Shown here one piece after another: positions 31,420 to 41,288 of a stretch of DNA of 64,000 nucleotides. The stretch lies in NCBI GenBank assembly GCA_027972325.1, contig JAPMOS010000147.1, forward strand, positions 22,500 through 86,499. Direction: 5' to 3'. Every line of letters begins with the position of its first letter. Position 1 is the stretch's first letter. The stretch is from Paratrimastix pyriformis (Eukaryota > Preaxostyla > Paratrimastigidae). The translations under genes and the position numbers were made by a program. Below the pieces are notes generated by a model. The model had not been told where the DNA came from. It made no database searches and saw only the letters and a program-made list of their open reading frames with translations.

Positions 31420-32463
31420 CCGCCCCTTTCCATCTCTCCCCACACATCCCGCCATCCCTGGGCACTCAAACACCAAGTGGTTCATGTGGTCCCTCACCCC
31501 ACACCAACACTTCCCATCCCCTCCCCGTTGATGTAGAACCGGATGTTGGCCGTGATATACCGCTGCAGGATTGCCATCATCGCCAGCTTCCCGGACATCT
31601 CACACCTCATCGTTTGCACGTTGATCCCTCCGTTGCGACTCTCTGCGTTAATCAACACAATCTCGTTTTTCTTTTACGAGCCGCCCTCCACATGCGACTT
31701 TTCCTCCCCATTCCTTCATCACCTCTCTGAAGTCTGTCTCCACCTCCTTCCCGTCACTTCTCCGCACCAGCTTGAATCCCCATCCTTTCTCTTCGGGCAC
31801 CACGCTCGGCTCCATCTTTATGCTCCGTCCCGCAATCTTGTCTGCCAATCTGTTCCCTCCGCATCCAGCGACGCACTAGTTTCCTGATGTCCCTTAACCC
31901 AGACCAGTCGTATCTCTCCACGATGCTCCTTCACAATCCGCTGCCCCTCCGCAGCAGTCCCTCCGCCTTCGATTCTATCAGATCCGTTGGTTTCCACCAA
32001 CCCTTTATCAGTCCCTCAACCCACCCCTTTGCCACTTTACTGTCCGTTCTCACTTCCACATTCGCATCCTGTCCAATCCGAATAGCCTCCAGAATAGCCT
32101 CCAACTCCGCTTCATTGTTAGTCTGCCCCCGACCCGAACACCTCCTCCCCGCTCTCACCGCCAGCGCCCCATTTTTTAATCTCTCAATCACCGCGAACGC
32201 CGCCCGTCTTTCCTTCCGGCTTCTTGTCGCACTCCCATCAGTATAAAACAACCTCCATTCCGCCTCTGGCTCCACCACTCTTACTTCCACCTCATCACAC
32301 TCCGCCATCAACTCCTCCCGCCTTTTCCACAATACCTCGTCCCACTCACCAGCCCTCGCCCTCCCCTTCTTGTTCCCCCTCCCCTCCACCTGCCCTTCCG
32401 CCCTCCTCTTCTTCTCGCTCGCCTCAATCTGCATCCGACCCCCCTCCTCCCCATCTTCTTTCT
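31420..32463 (-). pseudogene. LINE2 RNase H domain and CCHC-type finger
   Basis: RNase H motifs in order: RLFYTDGSA (about 32,250), TNNEAELEAILEAI (about 32,110), VEVRTDSKVAKGWV (about 32,050), then after a shift RLVWVKGHQETSAS (about 31,890) with a following Asp. Downstream is a C-x-C-x7-H-x4-C element (KCWCGVRDHMNHLVFECPG, about 31,500), typical of LINE C-termini. Frameshifts near 31,930, 31,700 and 31,510 break the frame. The domain would remove RNA from the RNA-DNA hybrid. Confidence 0.8.
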
Positions 32464-32620
32464 TGGTGGGATAGCCGAGTAATCTCTTCCCCAAACAAAC
32501 CCAAACCAAGAAAGAGTGAACACTTGCACAGCAAGCACGCAAAACGGCACTGACATCCAAAAATTTTATCAAAAGAATTTGACATGTCATGTCAGTGCCG
32601 GCAGTCGACTTGTCCTTTAA
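32464..32620 (-). repeat. Family C terminal repeat (3' copy in C2)
   Basis: Counterpart of 5,071-5,221, with the same hairpin and GACATGTCATGTC stretch. Confidence 0.85.
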
Positions 32621-34022
32621 GCATAAGCCCATTCGGACGACGACACGCCAGCCACCGACGCAGAGTAAGGTGGGAAGGGAGTCAGTACCGCGCAACGCAG
32701 TAAACAATCCAGCTGGGAGTCACAGCTCCCGAAGGTTTCAAAGAAAACGAAGAAGAGAGATTCATGATCAACCATGCGAACCCCAAACATCTCCTCAAGC
32801 GGGTCGCGACCCGCCCCGGGGGGTGCACGTCTAGTCAGGGAAAGAGGAGGCTGGAGAAAACCCCGACGCACCGCTGTAACCGGTCAGCAAAAACAGGTGG
32901 GAGAGAAGCCACAAATAAAAGGAGGGGCGAAACCTTCAAAGGCCCCGAAGGTACCGAGTCTTCCCGTACTCGGCACCCTCCATAGGGAATCCTTCCCTCA
33001 ACGGGTCGGACCCCCCGCAAATAAAACAACGAAGAAGATCGGACAAAACAGCGAGAGGACTCGTTGTCCGGCACGACGGAGCCGCGGCAGGCACTTTGCC
33101 TCGCAGATCCCAGGAGGGTTCTCGCCCCCGTGCTCGCGGCTTCTTCGTCACCAGTCGCCGACCGGCGCCGGTGAAGCGGTGGAGGCAACCTTGCCGTGCA
33201 GGCGTCGAGTTCTGTATAGAGAACCCAAGCCCCCACCAAAAAACGCAAACCCCGAAGGAGAGAGAGCACGAAAGGTGACGTATCGATCGCCACTTCAGGG
33301 TGCTCAACAAATATCCCTCCCGTGAGAGGGAGGTGTGGGGTGAGCGGGGTGGTTCACGGGCACAACGGCCACGATGAAATATCACTCGTCAAAACAGAAC
33401 AGACGACGATGAATGACAAACCCCGACCCCCCCATTCTGGATGTGGAGGATGCATGGTGCCCACCACGGTAAAGCCACACAGCTGTGCCACAACAAAACG
33501 GGGGTGAAAGACAACACCCCGCACCAGTCCCTCGAGCTGTTGCCCATTCAGAACAGACAAGGAGGAAGACAACACCCCCACACCGCCATGAAGGTGCATG
33601 ATGGGTGTCCCAAGAGTACAACGAGCCGGATGACCCATAAGCTGTTGTTCAAGCAAAGTAGCTGGGGGTGAATGACCACACCTCACCCCACCATGAATGC
33701 CCAATCACATCAGACGAGGGTGAATGAGGGTGAATGAAGGGTGGTGTCTCAAGGGCAAGAGGCCCCGACGAGGCCCCAGACACTGTTGTCCAAGGGCACC
33801 AAACAAGGTTGAACAACAGCCACACTCGCCTCCCCCACGAGGCAGCCCTCCTGACTTGTCAATCAGATTGTGTGGGTGAACAGGCAGCAGTACAGCCAAG
33901 GGAGCACGTACGAAGATAGCGCTGCGAAGATAAAATGCCCACCATCAATCACGAAGCTTCGCGGGGAAAGCAGCAACAAACAAACCCAGTGCCACTCATC
34001 AGGCAGGGAGGTGGGTGGGAGA
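32621..34022 (-). other. Family C2 3' region, probably non-coding
   Basis: Inverted copy of 3,624-5,070. Frames differ from C1 through indels, arguing against selection for a protein. Confidence 0.5.
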
Positions 34023-34155
34023 CTTGTCTTGGTTTGGGTTTGTTTGGGGAAGAGATTACTCGGCTATCCCACCATTCTCCTTCACGAGTTCGGAGAACGA
34101 GGGACAGCCTTCGTGGGATAGCCCCAAACAAACCCAAACCAAGAAAGAGTGAACA
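34023..34155 (-). repeat. ICR of family C (copy C2)
   Basis: GGGAAGAGATTACTCGG and GGCTATCCCACCA meet TTCTCCTTCACGAG, followed by CCCAAACAAACCCAAACC. It is the reverse complement of the joined C ends. Confidence 0.85.
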
Positions 34156-34217
34156 CCATACCAAAGGCATAGCTTTCCCCCCCTTCTGCACTCTACGTGA
34201 CCCCGGCTAACAGGATG

Positions 34218-34850
34218 CTATCCATCGTAGACTCAGGATAGCAGCCGACAGCCTCCGTCTTCGGCAGTCTAGGTGCTATATCTCCTTGTTCTTCATGATA
34301 AACACCACACAATGCAGAAAAAAGTCACAAGTCAAACCCAGGTGAAAGCACTTGGAAACATCTCAAAAAAGTGTCCTGGGTGGAGAACCGGTCAGGATGG
34401 ACATGGGTCGACCGGTGGTCGATAGGGTTGGTTCGACCGAAAAAAAACCAATCCTAAAATAAAAATCGTATGGTCACGACGGGCAGCGTGTCCAATACGT
34501 GTCCATAAATCACAACAAAAATCGGAGAGAGAGGTCAAAGGGAGCCAAGAACATCGGGCGAAAAGAAAAAATTTAACACGCATCGGAAGGGGTGAGATTC
34601 GGGGTTAACGGCCCGAGATTCGGCAATCTCCGATCTCCGAAACCGTTAAGGTAATTGCGGGCCAACGGTCCATGATCGAACCGTGAAGTGACCCCGATTT
34701 GGGCTCCGGAAGGGGTCCCAAGAGAGGGTAAAAAAGCACGGATGTCGAAATCACAACAGGGCAAAAGTTGAAAAATGAGATCTGAAATTTCCCGCCCAAT
34801 TCCAGTACTTAAGGGGCGCCCCGGACCAGCACAGTGCCTTCGTTTTTCGT
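34218..34850 (+). repeat. Family A left inverted terminal repeat
   Basis: Reverse complement of 40,030-40,645 apart from a few substitutions and small indels and a different outermost part. Internal short palindromes such as CTATCC...GGATAG and CTTCGGCAGTCTAGG lie near the end. Confidence 0.92.
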
Positions 34851-34906
34851 GGTGAACACCCGTTTTTCAAGGACTACCGACCGAACAACAACGAAACTCT
34901 ACTCCA

Positions 34907-36227
34907 ATGGCCTCTACTCATCGACTCCAAGACCCTCCGATGCCCAAGATCACCATCAAGGTTCCGACTCCTGGGACACCCAATCCGACCCCCGACGGCT
35001 CTTCGAGTGCCGTTTCGGCGGGAAGGGGCACCCGCGGCCCGGGCTCGACCTTCTTGGACCGGCTGATGGTTACGGATGCCCGCGTGTCCGGGGCGGCTCC
35101 CGGTGGCCCGGCAAGCCCGGCGCAGGCCCTACAGGCGGCTGCGGCTGTCCACAAGGCTGCTTCCGCTGCGCAGGCTGCGTCCGGCCTGGCCACCGCGACC
35201 GCTCCGCTACCATCCCAGGACCTCGACGACGACGGTGCCGCCCAGAGCGGGCCCGAGGGGACCGTCCCGCTGCCCCCGCGCCCCTGTGCCCACCCCGGCC
35301 CTGCAGAATCACTCTGCCGTCACCCCCCAGCCCCAGGAAGGCCTCGACCTCTACATCCGGCGCGTGATGGAGGCCTCGCTGGGGGACTTTCTCGAGCAGC
35401 AGCGGGCCTTGCTCGTGGCCGCAGCTGCTGCCTCCGCGGCCTTGCCTTCCGCTCAGGAGGCCGGCCTTGCTGCCCGCGGTGCTGCTGGTGCCCCCCCGGG
35501 TGCCGGTGGTGCCGCCGCCGTGCCGGCCGCGGATGAGCCTGCTCCGCTCTCGTTTTTTCGGCCCGACCAGGCCACTGCCACCATCGTCCCGTCCAACCAA
35601 GTCCCAGCCGCCGCAGCCTTCCGGCGGCTCGCCCGGGCTGCTCCCGGTCCCTTTCCGGGGGAGGCCGACCCGCCCAGCGGCGACGATCATGCCGCTGGTG
35701 CCGAGGGCGAATTTGCGGACGAGGACGACGCTGCCGCCGCCGGCGACGAGGATGAGCTCCGGCACGCAGCCGACCCGCAGCAGCAGCCTGGCGACCGCGA
35801 GGCCTCTGACAGGCTCGCACTGGACGTGGCCCCCGACGTGGCCCGCATGTACGAGTATGTCCGCACCGCTCCCGAGGTCGCCACGGGCCAGAACCTCCAG
35901 CAGCTCGACTTCGCCATCCGCCTCGCTCAGGGCATGCGCGCCCTGCCCGGCCAGCAGCAGCAGCAACGCGGCGGCCAGGCCGGCGGGCGTCGCATGGGCG
36001 GGGGCCGGGATCGCGGCGGGAACGACTTCCGCTCGTCGGGTGGCCGCGGCGGCTTCGGCGGACGCAGCTATGGCGGCGGGTTTGGCGGCGGCGACCGGTT
36101 CAACGATTTTGCCCAGCGCCAGCAGCGCAGCTTTCCGCAGCGGCGCCGCTTCGACAATGGTGGCGGCAACAACGGCTCCGCCGGCGGGCGCCAGCAGGCG
36201 CAGTCGGGCGGCGCCGGCGAGCAGTAA
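34907..36227 (+). pseudogene. Family A Gag-like protein, short form, one frameshift
   Basis: ATG at 34,907 (MASTHRLQDPPMPKITIKVP). A shift near 35,280 moves the reading to the frame that ends at 36,227. Features in order: Ala-rich helical region, acidic linker (EGEFADEDDAAAAGDEDE), conserved block DVARMYEYVRTAPEVATGQN, then a Gly/Arg-rich tail (RGGFGGRSY, RRMGGGRDRGG) ending GGAGEQ. It lacks the roughly 86-residue segment of the long form. The tail suggests nucleic acid binding. The equivalent frame in A'' (41,628-42,833) is intact, so the shift here may be a sequence error. Confidence 0.75.
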
Positions 36228-36433
36228 CGGCGCGCAGAGCCCGCGCGCCGCGGCAGCAACGGGGTCCGCCTTCACCACCACCATCACCGCTGTCCTCCCC
36301 TCTGCCGCCGCCACGGTGCGACCATCCCCCCGCTCTCGGGCCGGCCGCACCACCACCACCACCACCACCTCGCTTCAGCACCGGGCGTCCCTCCCTCCCG
36401 CCCTTCCGGGCCTTCTGGGAGGAGCATTTTCAC

Positions 36434-38296
36434 TTGCCCCGCCCCGTGCACAACTGGCTCCTGCACGGCTTCCGCATCCCGCTCCTCTGCAAGCCGTGCC
36501 GCTCCCATTTGCCCAACTACGTGCACCCCGAGCACGCCTCCTTCGTCGACCAGGAGGTGGCTCGCCTCCTCGAGACGGGCGCGATCCGACCCGTCCAGGC
36601 GCCGCCGCACAACATCTCCCCGCTGACGTGCGCGCCCAAGAAGAACGGCAAGCTGAGGCTATGCATCGACATGCGCTTCGTCAACTCCTTTGTCCAGGCG
36701 CCGGCCTTCAAGCTGGAGGACCTGACCACGCTGGCGCCCCTGCTGCGCGACGGGGACTACATCTCGACGGCGGACCTCTCCGAGGGCTACCATCACCTGC
36801 GCATTCACCCCGACGACCAGCAGCTCTTGGGATTCGCCTGGCGGGGCCGCTACTACGTCTACACGGCCCTGCCCTTCGGCCTCTCATGCGCCCCCTGGGC
36901 GTTTACCAAGTTCCTGAGGCCCCTCTGCGAGTACCTCCGGGGCCCCTCGTGCGGCCTGCGGATGCTCTCCTACATCGACGACTTCATCGTGGCCAGTCGG
37001 CCGGCCGAGGCCGATCGCGAGTGGGCGCGCTTCGTGGCCGTGATGGAGCAGGCGGGCATGAACCTCAAGCTGGAGAAGTGCCATCCGCCCGCCCCGCGGC
37101 AGCAGTTTCTGGGGTACGAGGTCGAGACCGCTCCCCAGGTGCGCTACTGCGTGCCCGCCGAGAAGCGGCGCACCATCCGGCACGAGATCGCCCGGCTGCT
37201 GCGCTGCTCGCGGCCCCACGTGCGCCGGGTGGCCCACGTGGCGGGCCTCTGCCTGTCCGTCTCGCGGGCCGTGGCGCCCGCCAAGTTTCTCCTGCGCAAC
37301 GTCTACCGCGTGGTCGCAGCAGCCCCCAACTGGCACTGCTGCGTGATGCTGGACGAACCGGCCCGGGGAGACCTCCGCTGGTGGCTGGAGGGCCTCGAGG
37401 GCTGGAACGGGGCCTGTCCGCTCCCGGCGCCGGCCGATCTGACCTGCGCCACGGACGCCTCGGACATCGGCTGGGGGGCCTGCTGGCTGGAGCGCAACGA
37501 GACAGCCCAGGGCCCCTGGACGGGCGTCATGCGCGAGACGCCCATCAACCAGCGCGAGAGCATGGCCGTGCTCAACGCCCTGCGCATCTGGGCCGCGACG
37601 CCGGCCTGGCGGGGCCGCACGGTGCTCTTCCAGGTCGACAACGCGACGACGGTGGCCCACCTCAACGGGTTCGGCCGCCTCAACCAGGCCCTGGACGGGA
37701 TCGCCCGGGCCATCCACGCCCTTGCAGCGCGCCACGGGATCACCCTGCAGGCCGAGCACGTGGCGGGCGTGACGGACCAGCTCTCGCGGGACTTCGACCG
37801 CAGCGACTGGATGCTCCACCCGGCGCTGTTCCGCTCGCTGGACCAGCTCTGGGGCCCGCACTCGATCGACCGCATGGCCATCTTCGCGACGCGCCAGGTG
37901 CCCCGCTACGAGAGCCGCCACCGCGATGTGCAGTCCCTGCGCGCCGACACGTTTTCGGCCCGGTGGGAGCCCGGCGAGAACAGCTGGGTCAACCCGCCCT
38001 TTTCGCAGATCCACCGCGTCCTGCGCCACCTGCAGCACTCCGGGCCCGGCGTGGAGTGCACCCTGCTGGCCCCGGTCTGGCCGAGCCAGCCCTGGTGGCC
38101 CCTGCTGCTGGCGCTGACGGTGGACTGGCCCGTGCTCCTGCCGCAGGACCCGCGGGCCTTCCGCCCGGCTGCTTCCGGCCACTCGGAGCCGACGAAGAAC
38201 CTCAGCTGGCGCGTCTGCGCCTTCAGGATTTCTGGGCGGCCGGAGCGGCCCATTGGAGCGCCCAAGGTCGCCAGCTACTTGTCTCGGCTGCTGTAA
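36434..38296 (+). CDS. Family A RT / RNase H / methyltransferase-like polyprotein
   Basis: At least 620 codons; the frame is open upstream (AFWEEHFHLPRPVHNW) and no ATG marks the start. RT motifs: KKNGKLRLCIDMRFVN (residues 69-84), STADLSEGYHHLRIHPD (about 112), LPFGLSCAPWAFTK, SYIDDFIVA (about 180) and LGYEVE. RNase H region: CATDASDIGWGACWL (about 338), LFQVDNATTVAHLN and GVTDQLSRDFDRSDW. The C-terminal domain has NSWVNPPFSQIHRVL (NPPF box, about 519) and PVWPSQPWWP. Its last codons overlap the recombinase frame, as is usual in DIRS elements. All key RT residues are present. Confidence 0.93.
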   Translation: MPRPVHNWLLHGFRIPLLCKPCRSHLPNYVHPEHASFVDQEVARLLETGAIRPVQAPPHNISPLTCAPKKNGKLRLCIDMRFVNSFVQAPAFKLEDLTTLAPLLRDGDYISTADLSEGYHHLRIHPDDQQLLGFAWRGRYYVYTALPFGLSCAPWAFTKFLRPLCEYLRGPSCGLRMLSYIDDFIVASRPAEADREWARFVAVMEQAGMNLKLEKCHPPAPRQQFLGYEVETAPQVRYCVPAEKRRTIRHEIARLLRCSRPHVRRVAHVAGLCLSVSRAVAPAKFLLRNVYRVVAAAPNWHCCVMLDEPARGDLRWWLEGLEGWNGACPLPAPADLTCATDASDIGWGACWLERNETAQGPWTGVMRETPINQRESMAVLNALRIWAATPAWRGRTVLFQVDNATTVAHLNGFGRLNQALDGIARAIHALAARHGITLQAEHVAGVTDQLSRDFDRSDWMLHPALFRSLDQLWGPHSIDRMAIFATRQVPRYESRHRDVQSLRADTFSARWEPGENSWVNPPFSQIHRVLRHLQHSGPGVECTLLAPVWPSQPWWPLLLALTVDWPVLLPQDPRAFRPAASGHSEPTKNLSWRVCAFRISGRPERPIGAPKVASYLSRLL

Positions 38297-39600
38297 AGCC
38301 CACCACCGAGAAGAGCCTCACCAACCGGCTGCGTGCCCTGGCGCGGTTCTGCGCCCGCCGGGGCATCCCGCTGGTGCCCATGCCCGTGAGCGCGCTGGCC
38401 GACTACACCGACGAGGCCACCCGGGCCAGCTGCCGGCCCCGGTCGGCCCTGTCGCTCATCGCCACCGTGGTCAATCTGATTCACGACGCGCTTGGGGTGC
38501 CTTCCCCGGCGCGGGACCACCTCTACGGACGCCTGCGCAAGGCCATCCGTCTGCGCCGCACCACGCAGCCCGTCCAGAAGGGGCTGCCCGTGCCGCCCAC
38601 CCTGCTGGTGGAGCTCTTCCACCGGTGGGGCCCCAACGAGGCGCTTCCGCTGGAGCGCCTCCGCGCCAAGCTGGTCGCCCTGCTGGCCTTCCTGGCGCTG
38701 CTTCGGCCCTCGGACGTGACCCTGCCCACCGTGGCGCAGGTGGCCGTGCCGCCGGCCGCCGATCGGCTGGTGGTCTGCCTGCTGGGCTTCAAGAACGACT
38801 ACACCGCCCAGGGCGCCTCCGTCACCATCTGGCGCGCCGCCGATGCGCTGCTCGACCCGGTGAGCTGCTACCAGTGCTGGCTCCGCCGCACGCGCGCCAT
38901 GCGCCCCGACCCGCCCGGACCGTCGCGGGTCGTCATCCAGCTGCGCCGCCCCTACGAGGGCGTCAAGCCGGCCACCATCAGCCACATCCTCAACGAGGTC
39001 ATCGTCGCCGGCGGGGGCGATCGCTCGCTCCTCTCGGCCCGCGGCTTCCGCCGTGGCGGGGCCAGCTGGGCCATTGCGCGCGAGGTCATGCCCGACAAGA
39101 TCCTGCACCTGGGCCGCTGGGCTTCGGCCAAAGTGTTTGCGCAGCACTACGTGCAGACGGGCGTCGACAGCAACTTCACCGACCTCATGTTCGCCCCGGC
39201 GCCGCCGCCGCCGCCGCCCCGTGCCCCTGGCGCCGCCGCGCCGCTCGCCGCCACGGATCTCGTCCAGGCCGTGCGTCCGGCGCCTCCGCCTCCGCCCCTG
39301 CCGCCAGGCTCGCCTGCTTCGTCGCTCTCGCTGTCGGCGGCCACGCCGCGTCACCGCCCGGCCGCTCCGCCACGCCAGCGCGTTGTGATCTGCGACGACG
39401 ACGTGTCCGATGAGGCGAGTCCTTCGGGCGATGCCACGAGCACGCCTGCTGCGCCTGCTCGCCGCCGCTCGAGCAGGGCGCCTTCTGCTCCGCGCCGCCG
39501 CCGCCGGAGCGCTCTCTGGGCCAGGCCGTCTGATGACGACGACGAGAACGACGAGCCCGAGGCGGATTCGTCCAGCCTGCCCGCCGGCGAGTGCTTTTGA
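38200..39600 (+). CDS. Family A tyrosine recombinase
   Basis: Frame +1 relative to the RT and overlapping its end; the exact start is unknown (coding character is clear from SAAVKPTTEKSLTNRLRALA, about 38,285). Core-binding domain, then LALLRPSDVTLPTV with the first catalytic Arg (about 38,705), LSARGFRRGGASWA in place of the HxxR box (about 39,033), HLGRWASA, and the nucleophile in FAQHYVQTG (about 39,148). The box reads RGFR, so the usual His is Arg. A Pro-rich and then Asp/Arg-rich tail of about 130 residues ends at 39,600. It would integrate the circular DNA. Confidence 0.9.
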   Translation, partial: PQLARLRLQDFWAAGAAHWSAQGRQLLVSAAVKPTTEKSLTNRLRALARFCARRGIPLVPMPVSALADYTDEATRASCRPRSALSLIATVVNLIHDALGVPSPARDHLYGRLRKAIRLRRTTQPVQKGLPVPPTLLVELFHRWGPNEALPLERLRAKLVALLAFLALLRPSDVTLPTVAQVAVPPAADRLVVCLLGFKNDYTAQGASVTIWRAADALLDPVSCYQCWLRRTRAMRPDPPGPSRVVIQLRRPYEGVKPATISHILNEVIVAGGGDRSLLSARGFRRGGASWAIAREVMPDKILHLGRWASAKVFAQHYVQTGVDSNFTDLMFAPAPPPPPPRAPGAAAPLAATDLVQAVRPAPPPPPLPPGSPASSLSLSAATPRHRPAAPPRQRVVICDDDVSDEASPSGDATSTPAAPARRRSSRAPSAPRRRRRSALWARPSDDDDENDEPEADSSSLPAGECF

Positions 39601-39792
39601 GCTGCCGCGCCACTTGTCTGCTTTTTGTTTTCTGTGTTTCTCCGGCTGCCGCCGGCCGACTAGATGCTGGTTTTGGCATGCCTTTCTGGGAATTTTCATT
39701 TTTTCCTTCTTGTCTGCGGCCAGCCGACTAGATGCTGCGCTGCTGTGGGTTTTTCTGTTTTTTGCTTTTCTCCCACGACTCTCTGCATGTGA

Positions 39793-39893
39793 TAGCACCT
39801 AGACTGCCGAAGACGGAGGCTGTCGGCTGCTATCCTGAGTCTACGATGGATAGTGAGTCGACAGCCGAAGTCGAGGCAGGATAGGTGCTACCC
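39793..39893 (+). repeat. ICR of family A
   Basis: TAGCACCTAGACTGCCGAAG through GATGGATAG (reverse complement of the 5' end) is joined to TGAGTCGACAGCCGAAG through GGATAGGTGCTA (reverse complement of the 3' end). It is exactly the joined ends without extra bases. Confidence 0.93.
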
Positions 39894-40029
39894 TCCCTCT
39901 TGTCTGCTGATTTTGATTTTTCTGCTTCTCCCTTGAGCGCTGAACCCACCCGCACCCATCCTGCTGCTACTGACGGGGTTCGTACGCCATTTCAACCGGC
40001 CGCCTCTGCCGCGACTCGTACGGAGAACA

Positions 40030-40645
40030 CCACTCCAAAACGAAGGCACTGTGCTGGTCCGGGGCGCCCCCTTAAGTACTGGAATTGGGCGGGAAATTTC
40101 AGATCTCATTTTTTCAACTTTTGCCCTGTTGTGATTTCGACATCCGTGCTTTTTTACCCTCTCTTGGGACCCCTTCCGGAGCCCAAATCGGGGTCACTTC
40201 ACGGTTCGATCATGGACCGTTGGCCCGCAATTACCTTAACGGTTTCGGAGATCGGAGATTTGCCGAATCTCGGGCCGTTAACCCCGAATCTCACCCCTTC
40301 CGATGCGTGTTAAATTTTTTCTTTTCGCCCGATGTTCTTGGCTCCCTTTGACCTCTCTCTCCGATTTTTGTTGTGATTTATGGACACGTATTGGACACGC
40401 TGCCCGTCGTGACCATACGATTTTTATTTTAGGATTGGTTTTTTTTCGGTCGAACCAACCCTATCGACCACCGGTCGACCCATGTCCATCCTGACCGGTT
40501 CTCCACCCAGGACACTTTTTTGAGATGTTTCCAAGTGCTTTCACCTGGGTTTGACTTGTGACTTTTTTCTGCATTGTGTGGTGTTTATCATGAAGAACAA
40601 GGAGATATAGCACCTAGACTGCCGAAGACGGAGGCTGTCGACTCA
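40030..40645 (+). repeat. Family A right inverted terminal repeat
   Basis: Pairs with 34,218-34,850. Ends GTCGACTCA at 40,645. Confidence 0.92.
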
Positions 40646-41288
40646 CTCCGCCCAACCCTCTTGGCCGATGAGCCGGCTCTACGGATACCCATCCTGATGT
40701 TGGGAGTGCGCGTGCCGGAGGGACAGCACACCAGAAGGAGCATCAAACAGGTGAGACGTCCACACTCCACAGTGTCCCCCCCCCGCGTGTGTCCGCGGTC
40801 GCCCTCCAAAGGTGCGGAGTGCTGTCACTGCTTCCGACACACAGGAAGGCATCAGTCGATGCGTGAGCAGGCATGCAACATCGAGCATCACACTGCCCCC
40901 AGCAAAGCCCCACTCTGATGGTGCTGGTGTGGTGATTCTGGCCTGAATGCGCTGGTGTGGGTCTGATGCTGCTGCTGGAGTGAGAATGAACACCAGGAGG
41001 CACATGGGCACACAGGCCCGCCCCCAGACGCACCGCCACGCAGCTGACCTGGTGTGCCAGGACGCATTCAAGGGCATGATGAGCACACAGGCCCGCCCCG
41101 AAAAACACCCCTCTGGTGGTGCTGGGTGATGGTGTTGGTGTTGCTGCTGCTGGTGTAAGAATGTACACCAGAGGGCATGTGGGCACACTCAGGCCCGCCC
41201 TGAGACGCCTCAAGCAGTCAAGCAGCTGTCCTGGTGACGTCAGGACGCATCCAAGGGCATGATGAGCACACAGGCCCGCCCTGAAAAG
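40646..41288 (-). other. Family C2 segment with C tandem repeat
   Basis: Inverted counterpart of about 2,813-3,437. GGCGGGCC half-units near 41,020, 41,090, 41,200 and 41,275. Confidence 0.65.

Larger units (their letters stand above)
30034..32463 (-). mobile_element. LINE2, 3' part (RNase H, C-terminal region, 3' end)
   Basis: Minus strand. It continues LINE2 after the C2 insertion (the LINE leaves off at 53,447 and resumes at 32,463). The 3' end has hairpin CGGGC-TTCG-GCCCG (30,084-30,097) and a (GT)n run (AC tail) at about 30,034-30,052. Total LINE2 length without insertions is about 4.6 kb. Confidence 0.82.
34218..40645 (+). mobile_element. DIRS-like retroelement family A, complete copy (6,428 bp)
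   Basis: Starts CTATCCATCGTAGACTC and ends GGCTGTCGACTCA. Inverted repeats of about 620 bp (34,218-34,850 and 40,030-40,645) flank gag, RT/RNase H/methyltransferase-like, an overlapping YR, and an ICR. The empty site at 3,437/3,438 fixes both ends to the base and shows no target duplication. RT and YR frames are intact; gag has one frameshift. Confidence 0.95.

Noticed and set aside
35467-39600. A single 1,377-codon protein in family A
   Set aside because: Only the last 430-470 codons are the recombinase. The upstream part is an out-of-frame reading of gag and RT kept open by high GC content.
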